This document shows positions 18,461-27,885 of a DNA stretch of 64,000 nt, in pieces. Every line of letters starts with the position of its first letter. The stretch's first letter is position 1. The notes below the pieces were generated by a model. The model was not told the origin of the DNA. It worked only from the letters and a program-made list of their open reading frames with translations, and ran no database searches. This stretch comes from Novosphingobium subterraneum (GTDB lineage Bacteria; Pseudomonadota; Alphaproteobacteria; Sphingomonadales; Sphingomonadaceae), in assembly GCF_000807925.1 (NCBI RefSeq), contig NZ_JRVC01000014.1, forward strand, positions 124,001 through 188,000, written 5' to 3'. A program made the translations under genes and the position numbers.

Positions 18461-19234
18461 GTGCCTGCTGCTTATCCGCTTTCATCCTGCATCGAATGGC
18501 AGTTCGCCGAAGCCGGTGACCTTGCCCAGCGTATCCGCGCCGCCAAGGCTGGCGGTTTCGACCTGGTCGAATTCCACCTCTGGCGGGACAAGCCCGTCGA
18601 AGCCATCGGCGCGGCCCTTGCCGAAACCGGCGTCACGCTCACCGGCATCTGCGTCGATCCGCGCCGCTCCATCGTCGATCCGGCCGAACGCGCCGAGATG
18701 GTGCAGGCCGTGCGCGAGACCATCGAAGCCACTGCCCCCCTCGGCAAACCACCGCTGATCGTCGCATCGGGCTTCAAGGTCGAAGGCATGAGCGAGGAAG
18801 ACCACTTCGCCAACGCCGTCGCCGCATTGAAGGAAGCCGCCGCGCTTGCGGAAGCAGCAGGCGTCACCCTCCTGCTCGAACCACTCAACACCCGCCTGTT
18901 CTCGGCAATGTACCTTGTCAGCACCACGCTCGGGCTGGACCTTGTCGAAGCGGTCGGCAGCCCCAACCTGCGCCTGCTCTACGATGTCTGGCACAGCGCC
19001 GTGATGGGCGAGGATATTGCCGACGTTCTGAAAGGCCGCATCCACCTCGTCGCCCATGTGCAGGTGGCCGACATGGACGACCGCAACGAACCCGGCACCG
19101 GCACGGTTGACTGGGGCCATGTGATGGGAACGCTCGAAAGCCTTGGCTACAAGGGCAGCATCGGCATGGAGTATTTTCCCACCCTGCCGATGGACCAGTC
19201 GCTCGAGCTGACCCGCAAGACGCTGGCGCTCTGA
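18461..19234 (+). CDS. Sugar phosphate isomerase/epimerase (hydroxypyruvate isomerase-like TIM barrel)
   Basis: A 257-residue xylose-isomerase-like TIM barrel. Candidate metal ligands lie in VTLLLEPLNTR (Glu), LRLLYDVWHS (Asp/His), HVQVADMDDRNEPGTG and GSIGMEYFP (Glu); the last two blocks are typical of Hyi-type isomerases and of keto-sugar epimerases. GTG 18461 is the likely start, with GGGAG upstream; no ATG fits. It heads an operon with a sugar symporter (34 bp downstream) and a ThuA-like protein, suggesting processing of an imported sugar or keto-sugar. Confidence 0.85.
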   Translation: MPAAYPLSSCIEWQFAEAGDLAQRIRAAKAGGFDLVEFHLWRDKPVEAIGAALAETGVTLTGICVDPRRSIVDPAERAEMVQAVRETIEATAPLGKPPLIVASGFKVEGMSEEDHFANAVAALKEAAALAEAAGVTLLLEPLNTRLFSAMYLVSTTLGLDLVEAVGSPNLRLLYDVWHSAVMGEDIADVLKGRIHLVAHVQVADMDDRNEPGTGTVDWGHVMGTLESLGYKGSIGMEYFPTLPMDQSLELTRKTLAL

Positions 19235-19267
19235 GCAAACTGTAACGCTGCGGTCCGGGAGAGGGAT

Positions 19268-20611
19268 GTGGCAAACGAAAAGTTGAGCTTCGCCGAACGC
19301 CTCAGCTACGGCATGGGCGACATGGGCACCAGCCTTGCCTACAACATGGCCAGCGGGTTCCTGCTGTTCTATTACACCAATGTCGTCGGCATGCCGGCGG
19401 CAGGGGTGGGTACCATCTTCCTGATCGCGCGCCTGCTCGATGCCATCATCGATCCGGTGGTCGGCATCATGGTCGACAAGACCCGCAGCCGATGGGGCCG
19501 CACGCGCGGCTATTTCCTGTTCACCGCCCTGCCCTATGCGCTGCTCACCGTCGCGCTGTTCCACGTGCCCGACTGGAGCGACAGCGCGCAGCTGGTCTAT
19601 GCCTTCGTCACGTTCAAGGCCTTGGGCATCCTGATGTCGGTCCAGGCGATCCCCTATACCGCGCTGATGCCGATGATGACCCTGGACCCGAAGCAGCGAC
19701 TCAAGCTGTCCGGCATGCGCGGCGTCGGCACCTCGATCTCGGTCGTGCTCGGCACCGCTGCCGTCATGCCGCTGGTCGGGGTTTTCGGCGGGGAAGACCA
19801 GAACAAGGGCTTCCAGTACGTCGCGATGCTCTTTGCCGCGATCGGCTTTGCCGCAACGCTCGCGCTCTTCGCCAACTGCAAGGAGCGCTTCGAGGACGGC
19901 TCCTCGCCCGATTTCGCCATCGGCCCTGCCGTCAAGGAAATGCTGCAAAACAAGGCTTGGCTCGTCGTCTTCGCCTCGTGCCTGCTCTATTTCATCCGCT
20001 TCGGCCTGATGATGAGCGCGACCGCCTATTTCGCGATCGACGTGATGCGCCAGCCCTGGCTGATCTCGGTCATGCTGCCTGCCGTCTCGGGGATGCTGCT
20101 GCTGTCCTCGTTCGTCGCCCCGCCGATCCTTGCCCGCACCGGCATCAGGAAGGGCAGCGCCTTCGTCCTCGCGCTCGCCGCCGTGATCTTCGCTGTGCTC
20201 CCGCTGGCGCAGGACAACACTGCCGCCTTCCTCAGCCTCTACATCGCCGCCTGCCTTGCTACGTCCATCACCATTACCGCCGCCTTCGCGATGATCGCCG
20301 AGACGGTGGATTACCATGAATGGAAGTTCGGCACCCGGCGCGAGGGCCTGCTTTCGGCAGGGATCAGCCTCTCCACCAAGGTCGGCATGGCAGTGGGCAC
20401 CGCAGGCTTCGCCTTCATGCTCGGCGCGGCAGGCTATGTGCCCGATGCCGTGACTGATGCCGCGCGCGAAGCGATCCGCTGGACCTACTACGGCAGCGCC
20501 GTCGTCCTGCTCGGCCTGCAGACCGTGGTCGTCCTGATGTGGCCGATGGACGGCCTGCACGAAACCATCCGCAACGACATCGCCGCGCGCCAGCCCGCAG
20601 CGGCGGAATAA
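19268..20611 (+). CDS. GPH-family sugar:cation symporter
   Basis: A 447-residue, ~12-helix transporter of the glycoside-pentoside-hexuronide family. The N-terminal LSYGMGDMGTSLAYNMASGFLLFYYTNVVG and DAIIDPVVGIMVDKTRSRWGRTRGYFL (the conserved aspartate/arginine cation-binding region) are diagnostic. YHEWKFGTRREGLLSAGISL is the usual late loop. It would import a glycoside or sugar across the inner membrane with H+ or Na+. GTG 19268 has a GAGAGGGA ribosome site. Confidence 0.9.
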   Translation: MANEKLSFAERLSYGMGDMGTSLAYNMASGFLLFYYTNVVGMPAAGVGTIFLIARLLDAIIDPVVGIMVDKTRSRWGRTRGYFLFTALPYALLTVALFHVPDWSDSAQLVYAFVTFKALGILMSVQAIPYTALMPMMTLDPKQRLKLSGMRGVGTSISVVLGTAAVMPLVGVFGGEDQNKGFQYVAMLFAAIGFAATLALFANCKERFEDGSSPDFAIGPAVKEMLQNKAWLVVFASCLLYFIRFGLMMSATAYFAIDVMRQPWLISVMLPAVSGMLLLSSFVAPPILARTGIRKGSAFVLALAAVIFAVLPLAQDNTAAFLSLYIAACLATSITITAAFAMIAETVDYHEWKFGTRREGLLSAGISLSTKVGMAVGTAGFAFMLGAAGYVPDAVTDAAREAIRWTYYGSAVVLLGLQTVVVLMWPMDGLHETIRNDIAARQPAAAE

Positions 20612-20622
20612 GGGAGAACCTC

Positions 20623-21582
20623 ATGAAGAAGATCACAGCCGCCCTGCTTGCGGCCTGCCCCGTCGCATTCTGGGCCGTGCCTGCCGCCGCGCAGGTCATC
20701 GTCACCATCGATTACCGCCCGCCCGAAACCGTGCAGCGCGTCGCCATCCCGGTGAACCCGGCCGAGAACCGCCTCAAGGTCCTCATCATTTCGGGCCGCA
20801 ATTCCTACGAGCATGACTGGACCGGCGTGAACAACATGCTGCGCACCATGATGCAGGATACCAAGCGCTTCGACGTTCGCGTGACCGAGGATTTCGACAA
20901 CGGCACGCTGGAAACGCTAAAGCAGTACGACGTCGTCCTGCTCAACTATTCCAGCCGCTGGAACTATGCCGATCCGGTGCAGAAGGTGTGGTCGGACAGC
21001 GCCTTCAAGGCGCTCTACCAGTACGTGCGCGAAGGCGGCGGGCTCGTCGCCTATCACTCCAGCTTCACCTGGGGGCGGGACATACCCGAATACAAGAAGC
21101 TGATCGGCGGCGCGATGGAACCCGGCACCAGCCGCCGTGCCCCTCCGGGTGCCTTCCCCGTCCATCTGGTTGACCGCACCCACCCGATCACTGCGGGCAT
21201 GCGCGAATTCATCTGGACCTACAACGACGACATGTACACCAACATGGGCATGGACCCGGATGCGAAGATCCACGTCCTCGCCACCGCTCACGATTCCGCC
21301 GCCGCCTATGACCCGAAGCTGACCGGCCCCAAGTATCCCGCCGCCGCCTATACGCCCGAAAAGCTCAAAGCCATGAAAGGCATCGACGCCGATCACCCTC
21401 AGGTCTGGACCGCCGACTACGGCAAGGGCCGCGTCTTCTCGATCACGCTTGGCCACGATGAAGTCTCGCTCCACTTCCAGCCGCTGCAGACCCTGATCCT
21501 GCGCGGCACCGAATGGGCCGCCACCGGCAAGGTCACCCTGCCCGTACTGGAAGAAGCGAAGGACTATCCGACCAGGCCCTGA
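20623..21582 (+). CDS. Secreted ThuA-like protein
   Basis: A 319-residue protein with a signal peptide (MKKITAALLAACPVAFWAVPAAAQ) and a class-I-glutamine-amidotransferase-like ThuA fold: LKVLIISGRNSYEHDWTGVN, QYDVVLLNYSSRWNYAD, REGGGLVAYHSSFTW, HPITAGMREFIW and GKGRVFSITLGHD. ThuA proteins accompany sugar-oxidation and keto-sugar pathways; the mechanism of most is unknown. It starts 11 bp after the symporter stop with an AGGGAGAA ribosome site. Its export suggests a periplasmic step on the glycoside before or during uptake. Confidence 0.85.
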   Translation: MKKITAALLAACPVAFWAVPAAAQVIVTIDYRPPETVQRVAIPVNPAENRLKVLIISGRNSYEHDWTGVNNMLRTMMQDTKRFDVRVTEDFDNGTLETLKQYDVVLLNYSSRWNYADPVQKVWSDSAFKALYQYVREGGGLVAYHSSFTWGRDIPEYKKLIGGAMEPGTSRRAPPGAFPVHLVDRTHPITAGMREFIWTYNDDMYTNMGMDPDAKIHVLATAHDSAAAYDPKLTGPKYPAAAYTPEKLKAMKGIDADHPQVWTADYGKGRVFSITLGHDEVSLHFQPLQTLILRGTEWAATGKVTLPVLEEAKDYPTRP

Positions 21583-21597
21583 CCGCGGCTTGGCAAT

Positions 21598-21921
21598 TCA
21601 CGCTTCTGGATCGGCGGCGAGCCATGCAGGGATGTCGCTCTGCAGATGAAGCAGGCGGAGGATTTCGATGCGATCCTCCGCCACAAGATAGAAAGCCGCC
21701 CAGGGAAATCCCTTTACGCTTCTCGAACGAAGACCCGGCACCGACAACTCGTAAGCCCACCGCGGTGAACCTCCGTCCGGCGCACGAGCGATCGACGCAT
21801 ATGTATCCTGCAATCTGTAGACAAAGCGCAGGGCAACATCCAGCCCGGCTGTCAGGGCATAGTCTTCCGTAGCGCGCCGGGCATCCTTGTCTGCCAGCTC
21901 ATGGAAAACCAGACGGCGCAT
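21598..21921 (-). CDS. parE: ParE-type toxin of a type II toxin-antitoxin system
   Basis: A 107-residue RelE/ParE-superfamily protein: MRRLVFHELADKDARRATEDYA, SIARAPDGGSP, LRSRSVKGFPWAAFYLVAEDRIEILRLLH. The last block is the conserved C-terminal strand pair. ParE toxins inhibit DNA gyrase. It begins 14 bp downstream of the ParD-like gene, the usual antitoxin-first order. The tail LQSDIPAWLAADPEA is ordinary for the family. Confidence 0.88.
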   Translation of the reverse strand: MRRLVFHELADKDARRATEDYALTAGLDVALRFVYRLQDTYASIARAPDGGSPRWAYELSVPGLRSRSVKGFPWAAFYLVAEDRIEILRLLHLQSDIPAWLAADPEA

Positions 21922-21935
21922 CGGCCCGCTTCTGC

Positions 21936-22175
21936 TCAGCTGCCGACGCTGTCCCGCGCCAGCTTTCGCAATCCGTCGAAGTAGGCCTCATCCACCTCGC
22001 CCGCAATTGGCGAGGCCGCGCCATCCAGAATCATCCCCCGCAGTCGCTGCACGTCCTGGTCCTTGCGGATCAGCTCGCGGACGTATTCGCTGTTCGTGCC
22101 GAACCCCCGGCTTGCAACCTGGGCGTCAACGAAAGACTTCAAGGCGTCTGGCAGCGAAATGTTCATCGAAGACAT
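21936..22175 (-). CDS. parD: ParD-type antitoxin
   Basis: A 79-residue ribbon-helix-helix protein, starting MSSMNISLPDALKSFVDAQVASRGFGTNSEYVRELIRKDQD, which is the ParD DNA-binding domain. The rest (DEAYFDGLRKLARDSV) is the toxin-binding tail. It would neutralise the ParE next to it and repress the operon. A second toxin-antitoxin pair of a different type lies at 41903-42537. Confidence 0.9.
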   Translation of the reverse strand: MSSMNISLPDALKSFVDAQVASRGFGTNSEYVRELIRKDQDVQRLRGMILDGAASPIAGEVDEAYFDGLRKLARDSVGS

Positions 22176-22240
22176 GCCGCCAAGATAGATTGCATGGCAA
22201 AAAATGGCAACCTACCCCTCTCCCAGCCTGCCGCGCTGCC

Positions 22241-23965
22241 CTACCTTGCAGCAGCCACCCGCGCTTGCGGAACGGGCGCGAACAGGCGCGCGATCTCGTC
22301 CGCCGCAACGGCCCGTCCATAGAGGAACCCTTGCGCTTCCTTGCAGCCAAGTTCGCGCAGCACCCGTTCCTGCTCGCGCGTTTCCACCCCTTCGGCGATC
22401 ACTTCCAGGCCAAGCGTGCGCGCCATCTGCAGCACCGCATCGACAATCGCGGCATCTGCATCCGAACGATGGATCGCTTCAACGAAGCAGCGGTCGATCT
22501 TGAGCCGATCCAGCGGATAGCGCTGCAGCAGGCTGAGCGAGGCATACCCGGTTCCGAAATCGTCGAAGGCAATGTCCACGCCCAGCGTCTTCAGGCGCTT
22601 GAGCATCGTGGCAACTTCGTCGTTGTGCTTGATCACGATGTTCTCGGTGATCTCGATTTCCAGCTGCGTGGGCGCGATGCGATGCTTGCGGCAGGCTTCG
22701 CCGATCACGCCATAGAGCCGGGGCGAGCGCAACTGCGCCGCAAACAGGTTCACCGCCATGCGCACTTCGCCAAGCCCGGCGCTGCGCCAAGAACTGGCCA
22801 CGCGGCAGGCCTCGTCGATCACCCAGTCGCCCACGTCCTCGGCTACAACGCTGTCATCCAGAACCGAAAGGAAGGCATCGGGGTGCAGCAATCCGAACTG
22901 CGGGTGCTTCCACCGCAGCAGCGCCTCCACGCCCAGCAGCGCCTTGTCTTCGAGCGAGACCTGCGGCTGGAAGTGCAGCACGAACTGCCCTTGCGGCAAG
23001 GCCTCGCGCAGTTCCGCGCCCAGCCTCTGGCGCTGCTCCGAGCGGTTGTGCATCGTCGGCAGGTAATACTTGCGCTGCGCCCCGTGCTCGGCCTTGGCGC
23101 TGTAGAGCGCAAGGTCCGCGCGCGACAACAGCTGGTCCACCGTCGATGCATCCTTCGGCGCCAGCGCGATGCCGATGCTGGTGCCGACAAACACGTTCTT
23201 GCCGTTGATCTGGAACGGGGTGGCGAGACTTTCGAAGATTGCACGGCACAGCGAATCGATCCGCAGCGGATTGCTGCAATCGGACAGGACGATGGCAAAC
23301 TCGTCGCCGCCGAACCGCGCCACCATGTCGGCATCGCCCACGCAGCCTTCCATCCGCCGCGCCACATCAGCCAGCAGCAGATCGCCTACGCTATGGCCCA
23401 GCGTGTCGTTGATGTCCTTGAACCCGTCGAGGTCAAGCAGCATCAGCGCGCAGGAGCCGCGCGCGATCGCTTCCTCCAGCCGGGCGTTCAAGGCATTGCG
23501 GTTGGGCAAGGATGTCAGCGTGTCGCAATGGGCGAGATGCTCGAGCCGGCGCTTGGCCGCCTGCCGATCGGTGATGTCGCGGATCAGCGCGCCGAACATC
23601 GGCTGGCCTTTCTCCTCCCACATCGACAGCGAAAGGTCGACCGGGATTTCATGTCCGTCGGCATGGCGCACCAGCATCTCGATGGCCTTGCCCGCCAACC
23701 GCGCCTTGCCGCTCTTTACGGCGCGGGCCAATCCCGCCTCGTGCGCGGCGTGGTAGCGCTCCGGCATGATGATCGTCAGCGGCTTGCCGATCGCCTGCTC
23801 CGCGCTGAAGCCGAACAACTGCTCGGCCGCGGAATTCCACGAAAGGATCAGGTTGTCAGGCCCGGCGCAGATGGCGGCAGTAGCGGACCGCGCAAGCATC
23901 TGCGCATAGCGACCGGGGTGCAGGCTCTTATTCGGCAAGACAGACTCCTCGATCGTGGCGAGCAT
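22241..23965 (-). CDS. PAS-GGDEF-EAL cyclic-di-GMP signalling protein
   Basis: A 574-residue cytosolic protein. The PAS domain (about 25-130) contains WNSAAEQLFGFSAEQAIGKPL. The GGDEF domain (about 145-300) has an intact RFGGDEFAIV. The EAL domain (about 315-565) has VEALLRWKH, EITENI, FDDFGTGYASLSLL and AEGVE. Both catalytic signatures look complete, so it may synthesise or degrade c-di-GMP. No RxxD inhibitory site precedes GGDEF. No transmembrane segment is present. It stands alone between the two glycoside loci. Confidence 0.92.
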   Translation of the reverse strand: MLATIEESVLPNKSLHPGRYAQMLARSATAAICAGPDNLILSWNSAAEQLFGFSAEQAIGKPLTIIMPERYHAAHEAGLARAVKSGKARLAGKAIEMLVRHADGHEIPVDLSLSMWEEKGQPMFGALIRDITDRQAAKRRLEHLAHCDTLTSLPNRNALNARLEEAIARGSCALMLLDLDGFKDINDTLGHSVGDLLLADVARRMEGCVGDADMVARFGGDEFAIVLSDCSNPLRIDSLCRAIFESLATPFQINGKNVFVGTSIGIALAPKDASTVDQLLSRADLALYSAKAEHGAQRKYYLPTMHNRSEQRQRLGAELREALPQGQFVLHFQPQVSLEDKALLGVEALLRWKHPQFGLLHPDAFLSVLDDSVVAEDVGDWVIDEACRVASSWRSAGLGEVRMAVNLFAAQLRSPRLYGVIGEACRKHRIAPTQLEIEITENIVIKHNDEVATMLKRLKTLGVDIAFDDFGTGYASLSLLQRYPLDRLKIDRCFVEAIHRSDADAAIVDAVLQMARTLGLEVIAEGVETREQERVLRELGCKEAQGFLYGRAVAADEIARLFAPVPQARVAAAR

Positions 23966-24036
23966 GCCTTGCCTAAGTTAAATGTCTAAAAGTGAAGCTT
24001 TCTTGATGCACGGGAATTACTTAGCGCTGAAGAACA

Positions 24037-25329
24037 CTACGGAAAGAGAGCCAGGTCCATGCCTTCTCCCATCGCCTGATGGCCGGCGTCGCTGGGATGC
24101 AGGTGATCACCTGAATCATGGGGCGCGGCGAACCGGTCGGGCGCTGCAGGATCGCGGACCATCGCGTCGAAATCGATGACCGCATCGGGCTCTGCGGAAC
24201 TGCGTATCCAGCGATTGACCTCCTCGCGCAGAGCCCTTTTCTGCAGGGTCGACGTCGCCGCATCGCCCGGGCTGGGCGTAAGCGTGGCAAGATAGACCTT
24301 CACGCCACGCGCGTGGGCGCGGGCAATGATCTGGCGATAGCCGCCGATCAGGTCGGCGCTGGTGATTTCCGGATTGTCGCCGAACGGGCCCTTGCCGGAA
24401 AAATTGATGTCGTTGATGCCCTCGAGCATTATCACGTGCGAAAGGCCTTCGATGCGCAGCACGTCGCGATCGAACCGGGCCAGCGCGGCTGCTCCCCAGC
24501 CGGGGGCGAGAACGCGGTTGCCGGCAATCCCGGCATTGATCACGGAATAGCGCCTGGCGCCCTTGCGCGCATTCAGCCTGCGCGCCAGAATTTCGGGCCA
24601 TCCGTGCAACGCACCGGGAGTGGCGCGGTTGCCATCGGTAATCGAATCACCAAAGGCGACGACAACGTTCACAGCAGTTTCGCCGAGCACGGAAACGCCC
24701 GTAACCAGCGGCCTCCCGGTCAGGACAGTTGCCCCGCCAAGCACGGGCTCCATCGCCTGTCCGCCCTTCGCCACCACGAACCCGGCGCCGCCGCGGCCTT
24801 CGTTCATCATCGGCCCGGCGAGATCCACGCTGACGACGAGCTCGGCCCCCGCCTTCACCTTGAGGTCAACGGGATCGCTTACGAGCGGCGCGCCAACGGC
24901 CATTGCGGTCTGGCTGGCACCCGAGAAAGTCAATCTGCGCAGGCTGCCGGGGCGCGCGTCAAAGCCGGCTGCCGCAATGCCGACCGATGCAGCAGCGATC
25001 TGAAGCGGCTTCGACCCCTCTTCGTTGGATAGCCTTACGCGGATCTGTGCGCCGTCGGCCTGTATGGTCACCCGGTAGCGCACGGTCCCTGTCACCGGCT
25101 GCGGCAACAGATTGCGGCGCAGTTCCTCGCCTTTGACGTTCCAATGCTCGTCGGCAAAACGCAGGAACGCTTCCGAAGGCGCCTCGTAGGTTGCCGGGCT
25201 GGACTGGAAGGCATCGCGCCAGGCCTGCCCCGCCCCGTTTGCTCCGGAAGTTCTTGCTGCCGAAGGCATCGACGCCACGGCAAATGCGGCAAGTCCTATG
25301 AAAATTCGCAAGATCAAGCGGTTGCGCAT
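24037..25329 (-). CDS. Secreted SGNH/GDSL hydrolase
   Basis: A 430-residue protein with a signal peptide (MRNRLILRIFIGLAAFAVASM) and an N-terminal beta-rich domain. The SGNH blocks are VVAFGDSITDGNRATPG (Ser), INAGIAGNRVL (Gly/Asn), MLEGINDINF (Asn) and DSGDHLHPSDAGH (Asp/His). The family deacylates sugars, polysaccharides and rhamnogalacturonan. ATG 25329 has an AGGAG site. It is the last gene of a leftward three-gene operon starting at 27761, with a carboxylesterase just upstream. Removal of acyl groups from glycosides is a reasonable role. Confidence 0.9.
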   Translation of the reverse strand: MRNRLILRIFIGLAAFAVASMPSAARTSGANGAGQAWRDAFQSSPATYEAPSEAFLRFADEHWNVKGEELRRNLLPQPVTGTVRYRVTIQADGAQIRVRLSNEEGSKPLQIAAASVGIAAAGFDARPGSLRRLTFSGASQTAMAVGAPLVSDPVDLKVKAGAELVVSVDLAGPMMNEGRGGAGFVVAKGGQAMEPVLGGATVLTGRPLVTGVSVLGETAVNVVVAFGDSITDGNRATPGALHGWPEILARRLNARKGARRYSVINAGIAGNRVLAPGWGAAALARFDRDVLRIEGLSHVIMLEGINDINFSGKGPFGDNPEITSADLIGGYRQIIARAHARGVKVYLATLTPSPGDAATSTLQKRALREEVNRWIRSSAEPDAVIDFDAMVRDPAAPDRFAAPHDSGDHLHPSDAGHQAMGEGMDLALFP

Positions 25330-25353
25330 GGCAGGACTCCTTTCACGGGCGCT

Positions 25354-26913
25354 TCACATCAGCCCCAGCTTGCTACCACTTGCAGCATAGGCCTTGAACG
25401 CCTCGAGCCGTTCGGTCGAGGATACGGCCGGCCGCATCGCTTCACGGTCCCCCAGCCCCATCACGCCGCTCGTCGCCGGGCCCACCTGGGCCCATCCTGC
25501 GCCCGGCGCGCCGCTGCGCATGAAGGCCAGCAGGCGGTCCTGCCACTGCCGCACAATGCGCCTGTCAGCCGCCGTCCACGTCCGATCGCCGATCCCGATG
25601 TTGCCGAACACATAGGGCAATTGCGAGGAGTGGAAGGCTCCCCACGATTGCCCGCCCCGCACCGCCGGATAGGCGTGGTCATAGACATAGGCGAAAACCG
25701 GTTGCCGCGCACTGCGCGTGCGCTCCTTCGCCCACAGCAGCAGCCCTGCCATGTAGCGATCGCGCGCGATCAGCGTGTTCGATGCAATCGCTTCCGCCTC
25801 GGTCGCATGCGGATAGAGCGCCAGCAGACGGTCCGCGAACGCGCCATAGCGTGCCCGCACCGCCGCCTCGAACTGCGCCGGCGTCCGCACCGAAGGATCG
25901 ATCATCTCGGCACTGTTGTACCCGGTGATCAAGGGCACCGGGCTAACCACCGGGCCGCTCGCCCGGACCGGATCGAACGGCACCACCTTGCCATCGACAT
26001 TGGGCACGAACCGCAGCGGCGGCGGACCGCTGCTGGCGCCCGGCACATAGCGCGTCGCCTCGATCAGCGCCTCGGCAGGAACCTCGCGCATTTCCGCGAT
26101 GCTCGCCTTGCCCAGCTTGGCCGCAAGCTCTGCCCCGATCTGCTCGTTCTTCGCCAGCGGCGGCACATCCACTGCCATGCTGGCGCCGCTGAAGGCGATC
26201 GCCTTGTCGAACAGGCCCTTGGCCATCGGTGATACCATCAGGTCCGCCACCGAAGCCGCGCCCGCGCTCTCGCCCGAAACGGTCACGTTGGCCGCGTCGC
26301 CACCGAATGCCGCAGCATTGGCGCGCACCCATTTCAGCGCGGCGATCTGATCCAGCAGTCCGTAATTGCCCGAAGACCCCAGCGGCGATTCCGCCGTGAG
26401 CGCCGGATGCGCCATGAAGCCCAGTACGCCGACGCGATAGTTGATCGTGACGACGATCGCGCCCCGCGCGGCAAGCTTCGCCCCGTCATAGATCGGCAGG
26501 CTGCCCGCCCCGCCGCCAAAACCGCCGCCGTGGATGAACACCAGCACCGGCAACTTCTTTACCGCATGCTGCGGACGCCAGATATTGAGCGTCAGGCAGT
26601 CCTCGCTCATCGGCGGCGCGGCAAGGAACTCAGCTGTATAGGGGCCCCACGGCGCCGGTACGCCCTGCTGGCACACCGGCCCGAACGCAGATGCCTCGCG
26701 CACGCCTTGCCACGGAGCCGCCCCCTGCGGCTCGCGCCAGCGCAGCGGCCCCACCGGCGGCGCGGCATAGGGGATGCCGAGGAAAGCCTCGGCGCCCCCC
26801 TTCACCGTCCCGCGGACCGCGCCGCCGCTGGTCGCCACCACGGTCTGCGCAAAGGAGACGTTCGCCGCAAAAGCAAGGGCGAACGCCCCGACAGGGCCCG
26901 CGATCCGCATCAT
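25354..26913 (-). CDS. Secreted type-B carboxylesterase
   Basis: A 519-residue protein with a signal peptide (MMRIAGPVGAFALAFAANVSFA). Type-B carboxylesterase motifs are present: FLGIPYAAPPVGPLRWREPQ, SEDCLTLNIWRP, VFIHGGGFGGGAG, the nucleophile elbow VTVSGESAGAASV and GAFHSSQLPYVFGN with the histidine. It hydrolyses carboxylic esters, here plausibly phenolic or acyl esters on plant glycosides. It begins six bases after the stop of the SnoaL-like gene and precedes the SGNH hydrolase. Confidence 0.92.
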   Translation of the reverse strand: MMRIAGPVGAFALAFAANVSFAQTVVATSGGAVRGTVKGGAEAFLGIPYAAPPVGPLRWREPQGAAPWQGVREASAFGPVCQQGVPAPWGPYTAEFLAAPPMSEDCLTLNIWRPQHAVKKLPVLVFIHGGGFGGGAGSLPIYDGAKLAARGAIVVTINYRVGVLGFMAHPALTAESPLGSSGNYGLLDQIAALKWVRANAAAFGGDAANVTVSGESAGAASVADLMVSPMAKGLFDKAIAFSGASMAVDVPPLAKNEQIGAELAAKLGKASIAEMREVPAEALIEATRYVPGASSGPPPLRFVPNVDGKVVPFDPVRASGPVVSPVPLITGYNSAEMIDPSVRTPAQFEAAVRARYGAFADRLLALYPHATEAEAIASNTLIARDRYMAGLLLWAKERTRSARQPVFAYVYDHAYPAVRGGQSWGAFHSSQLPYVFGNIGIGDRTWTAADRRIVRQWQDRLLAFMRSGAPGAGWAQVGPATSGVMGLGDREAMRPAVSSTERLEAFKAYAASGSKLGLM

Positions 26914-26918
26914 GCAGG

Positions 26919-27761
26919 TCAGTACTCGAAGGTTTCGCTGAAGGTGCGATACGGTTCGGGCGGACGCGCCTCGAGCTTCTGCGAGGTATCGGTGCGGTAG
27001 GTGTTGGAAAGCACCGTGGCGGGCCCATCGACCTTGGGCATGAACACCGGCTTGCCGTCCTCGCCCACATACATCAGGTCAACGTTGAAGGCATCGTCCT
27101 GAGCGACAGCAGCAAAGGGAATCCAGCCCATGCCATAGGGCGCGCGGGCCACCTCGAAGCAGTGGAAGTGCCAGATTTTCCACTGGCCGTCCTGCTTGAT
27201 GAAGTCGACCCCGTACTTGAGGTAGACGTTGTGCATCCACACCTTCTTGCCCTGCACGAGATCCTTCTCGAACATCCAGGCAGGCATGTTCTTGGCCTTG
27301 TCGACATCGACCAGGCCCGATTCCAGCCCGTTGACGATCCACAGGCCCTTGGCGGTCTGGCCATCGCCAGCCACTTCGATCACCGGCGTCGTCACATAGT
27401 GGAACACCAGCTTGCTGACCGGCGCGGGACGGCCCTGGTGGTAGGACATGATCTTGTCCCAATCGGTGTAGACGCCAAGGTTGCTGTACTGCGAGCGTAC
27501 GCCCGGCGTGCCCTTCTTCGCCCACAGCGGGATGATGTCGGTATCGCGGAAGGCATTGTGCAGGTACATGTAGCGCGAGAACAGGTTTTCCACCGCCGCC
27601 CGGTCGCGCGCACCTTCGACCTGCGCCTTCAGCACCTGCATCTCGGCCTTGATCGCGGCCAGATCGTCCTTTGCAGCGGCCGGACCTGCCATTACCGGAC
27701 CTGCCAGCGCGGCACTTGCCAGAAGGCCGATCATGGCCCGGCGCAACGTCTTTGCGTTCAT
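26919..27761 (-). CDS. Secreted SnoaL-like (NTF2-fold) protein
   Basis: A 280-residue protein with a signal peptide (MNAKTLRRAMIGLLASAALA...). The body is NTF2/SnoaL-like: RAAVENLFSRYMYLHNAFRDTDIIPLWAKKG at the start of the domain and later KYGVDFIKQDGQWKIWHFHCFEVARAPYG. ATG 27761 is chosen because GGGAG lies five to six bases before it; an ATG two codons upstream is too close. It is the first gene of the operon with the two esterases and is divergent from the deglycosidase genes. The role is unknown; a periplasmic lyase, isomerase or binding function is possible. Confidence 0.78.
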   Translation of the reverse strand: MNAKTLRRAMIGLLASAALAGPVMAGPAAAKDDLAAIKAEMQVLKAQVEGARDRAAVENLFSRYMYLHNAFRDTDIIPLWAKKGTPGVRSQYSNLGVYTDWDKIMSYHQGRPAPVSKLVFHYVTTPVIEVAGDGQTAKGLWIVNGLESGLVDVDKAKNMPAWMFEKDLVQGKKVWMHNVYLKYGVDFIKQDGQWKIWHFHCFEVARAPYGMGWIPFAAVAQDDAFNVDLMYVGEDGKPVFMPKVDGPATVLSNTYRTDTSQKLEARPPEPYRTFSETFEY

Positions 27762-27885
27762 CTCCATCTCCCTTTGCAGTCTTTTCGGGCAGCACCGCAT
27801 CATGCGCGGCATCGCGGATTCAGAATAAGTATGGTGATTCTAAAACGATGGTCAAGCAGGACTTGACGGACGCCGCATATTGTTA

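Noticed and set aside
18482..20560. A 692-codon minus-strand frame and similar long frames at 3910-5070, 32880-35279 and 43127-44767
   Set aside because: All lie opposite clearly conserved genes and show shadow-type composition (runs of His, Arg, Asp, Gly) without motifs.
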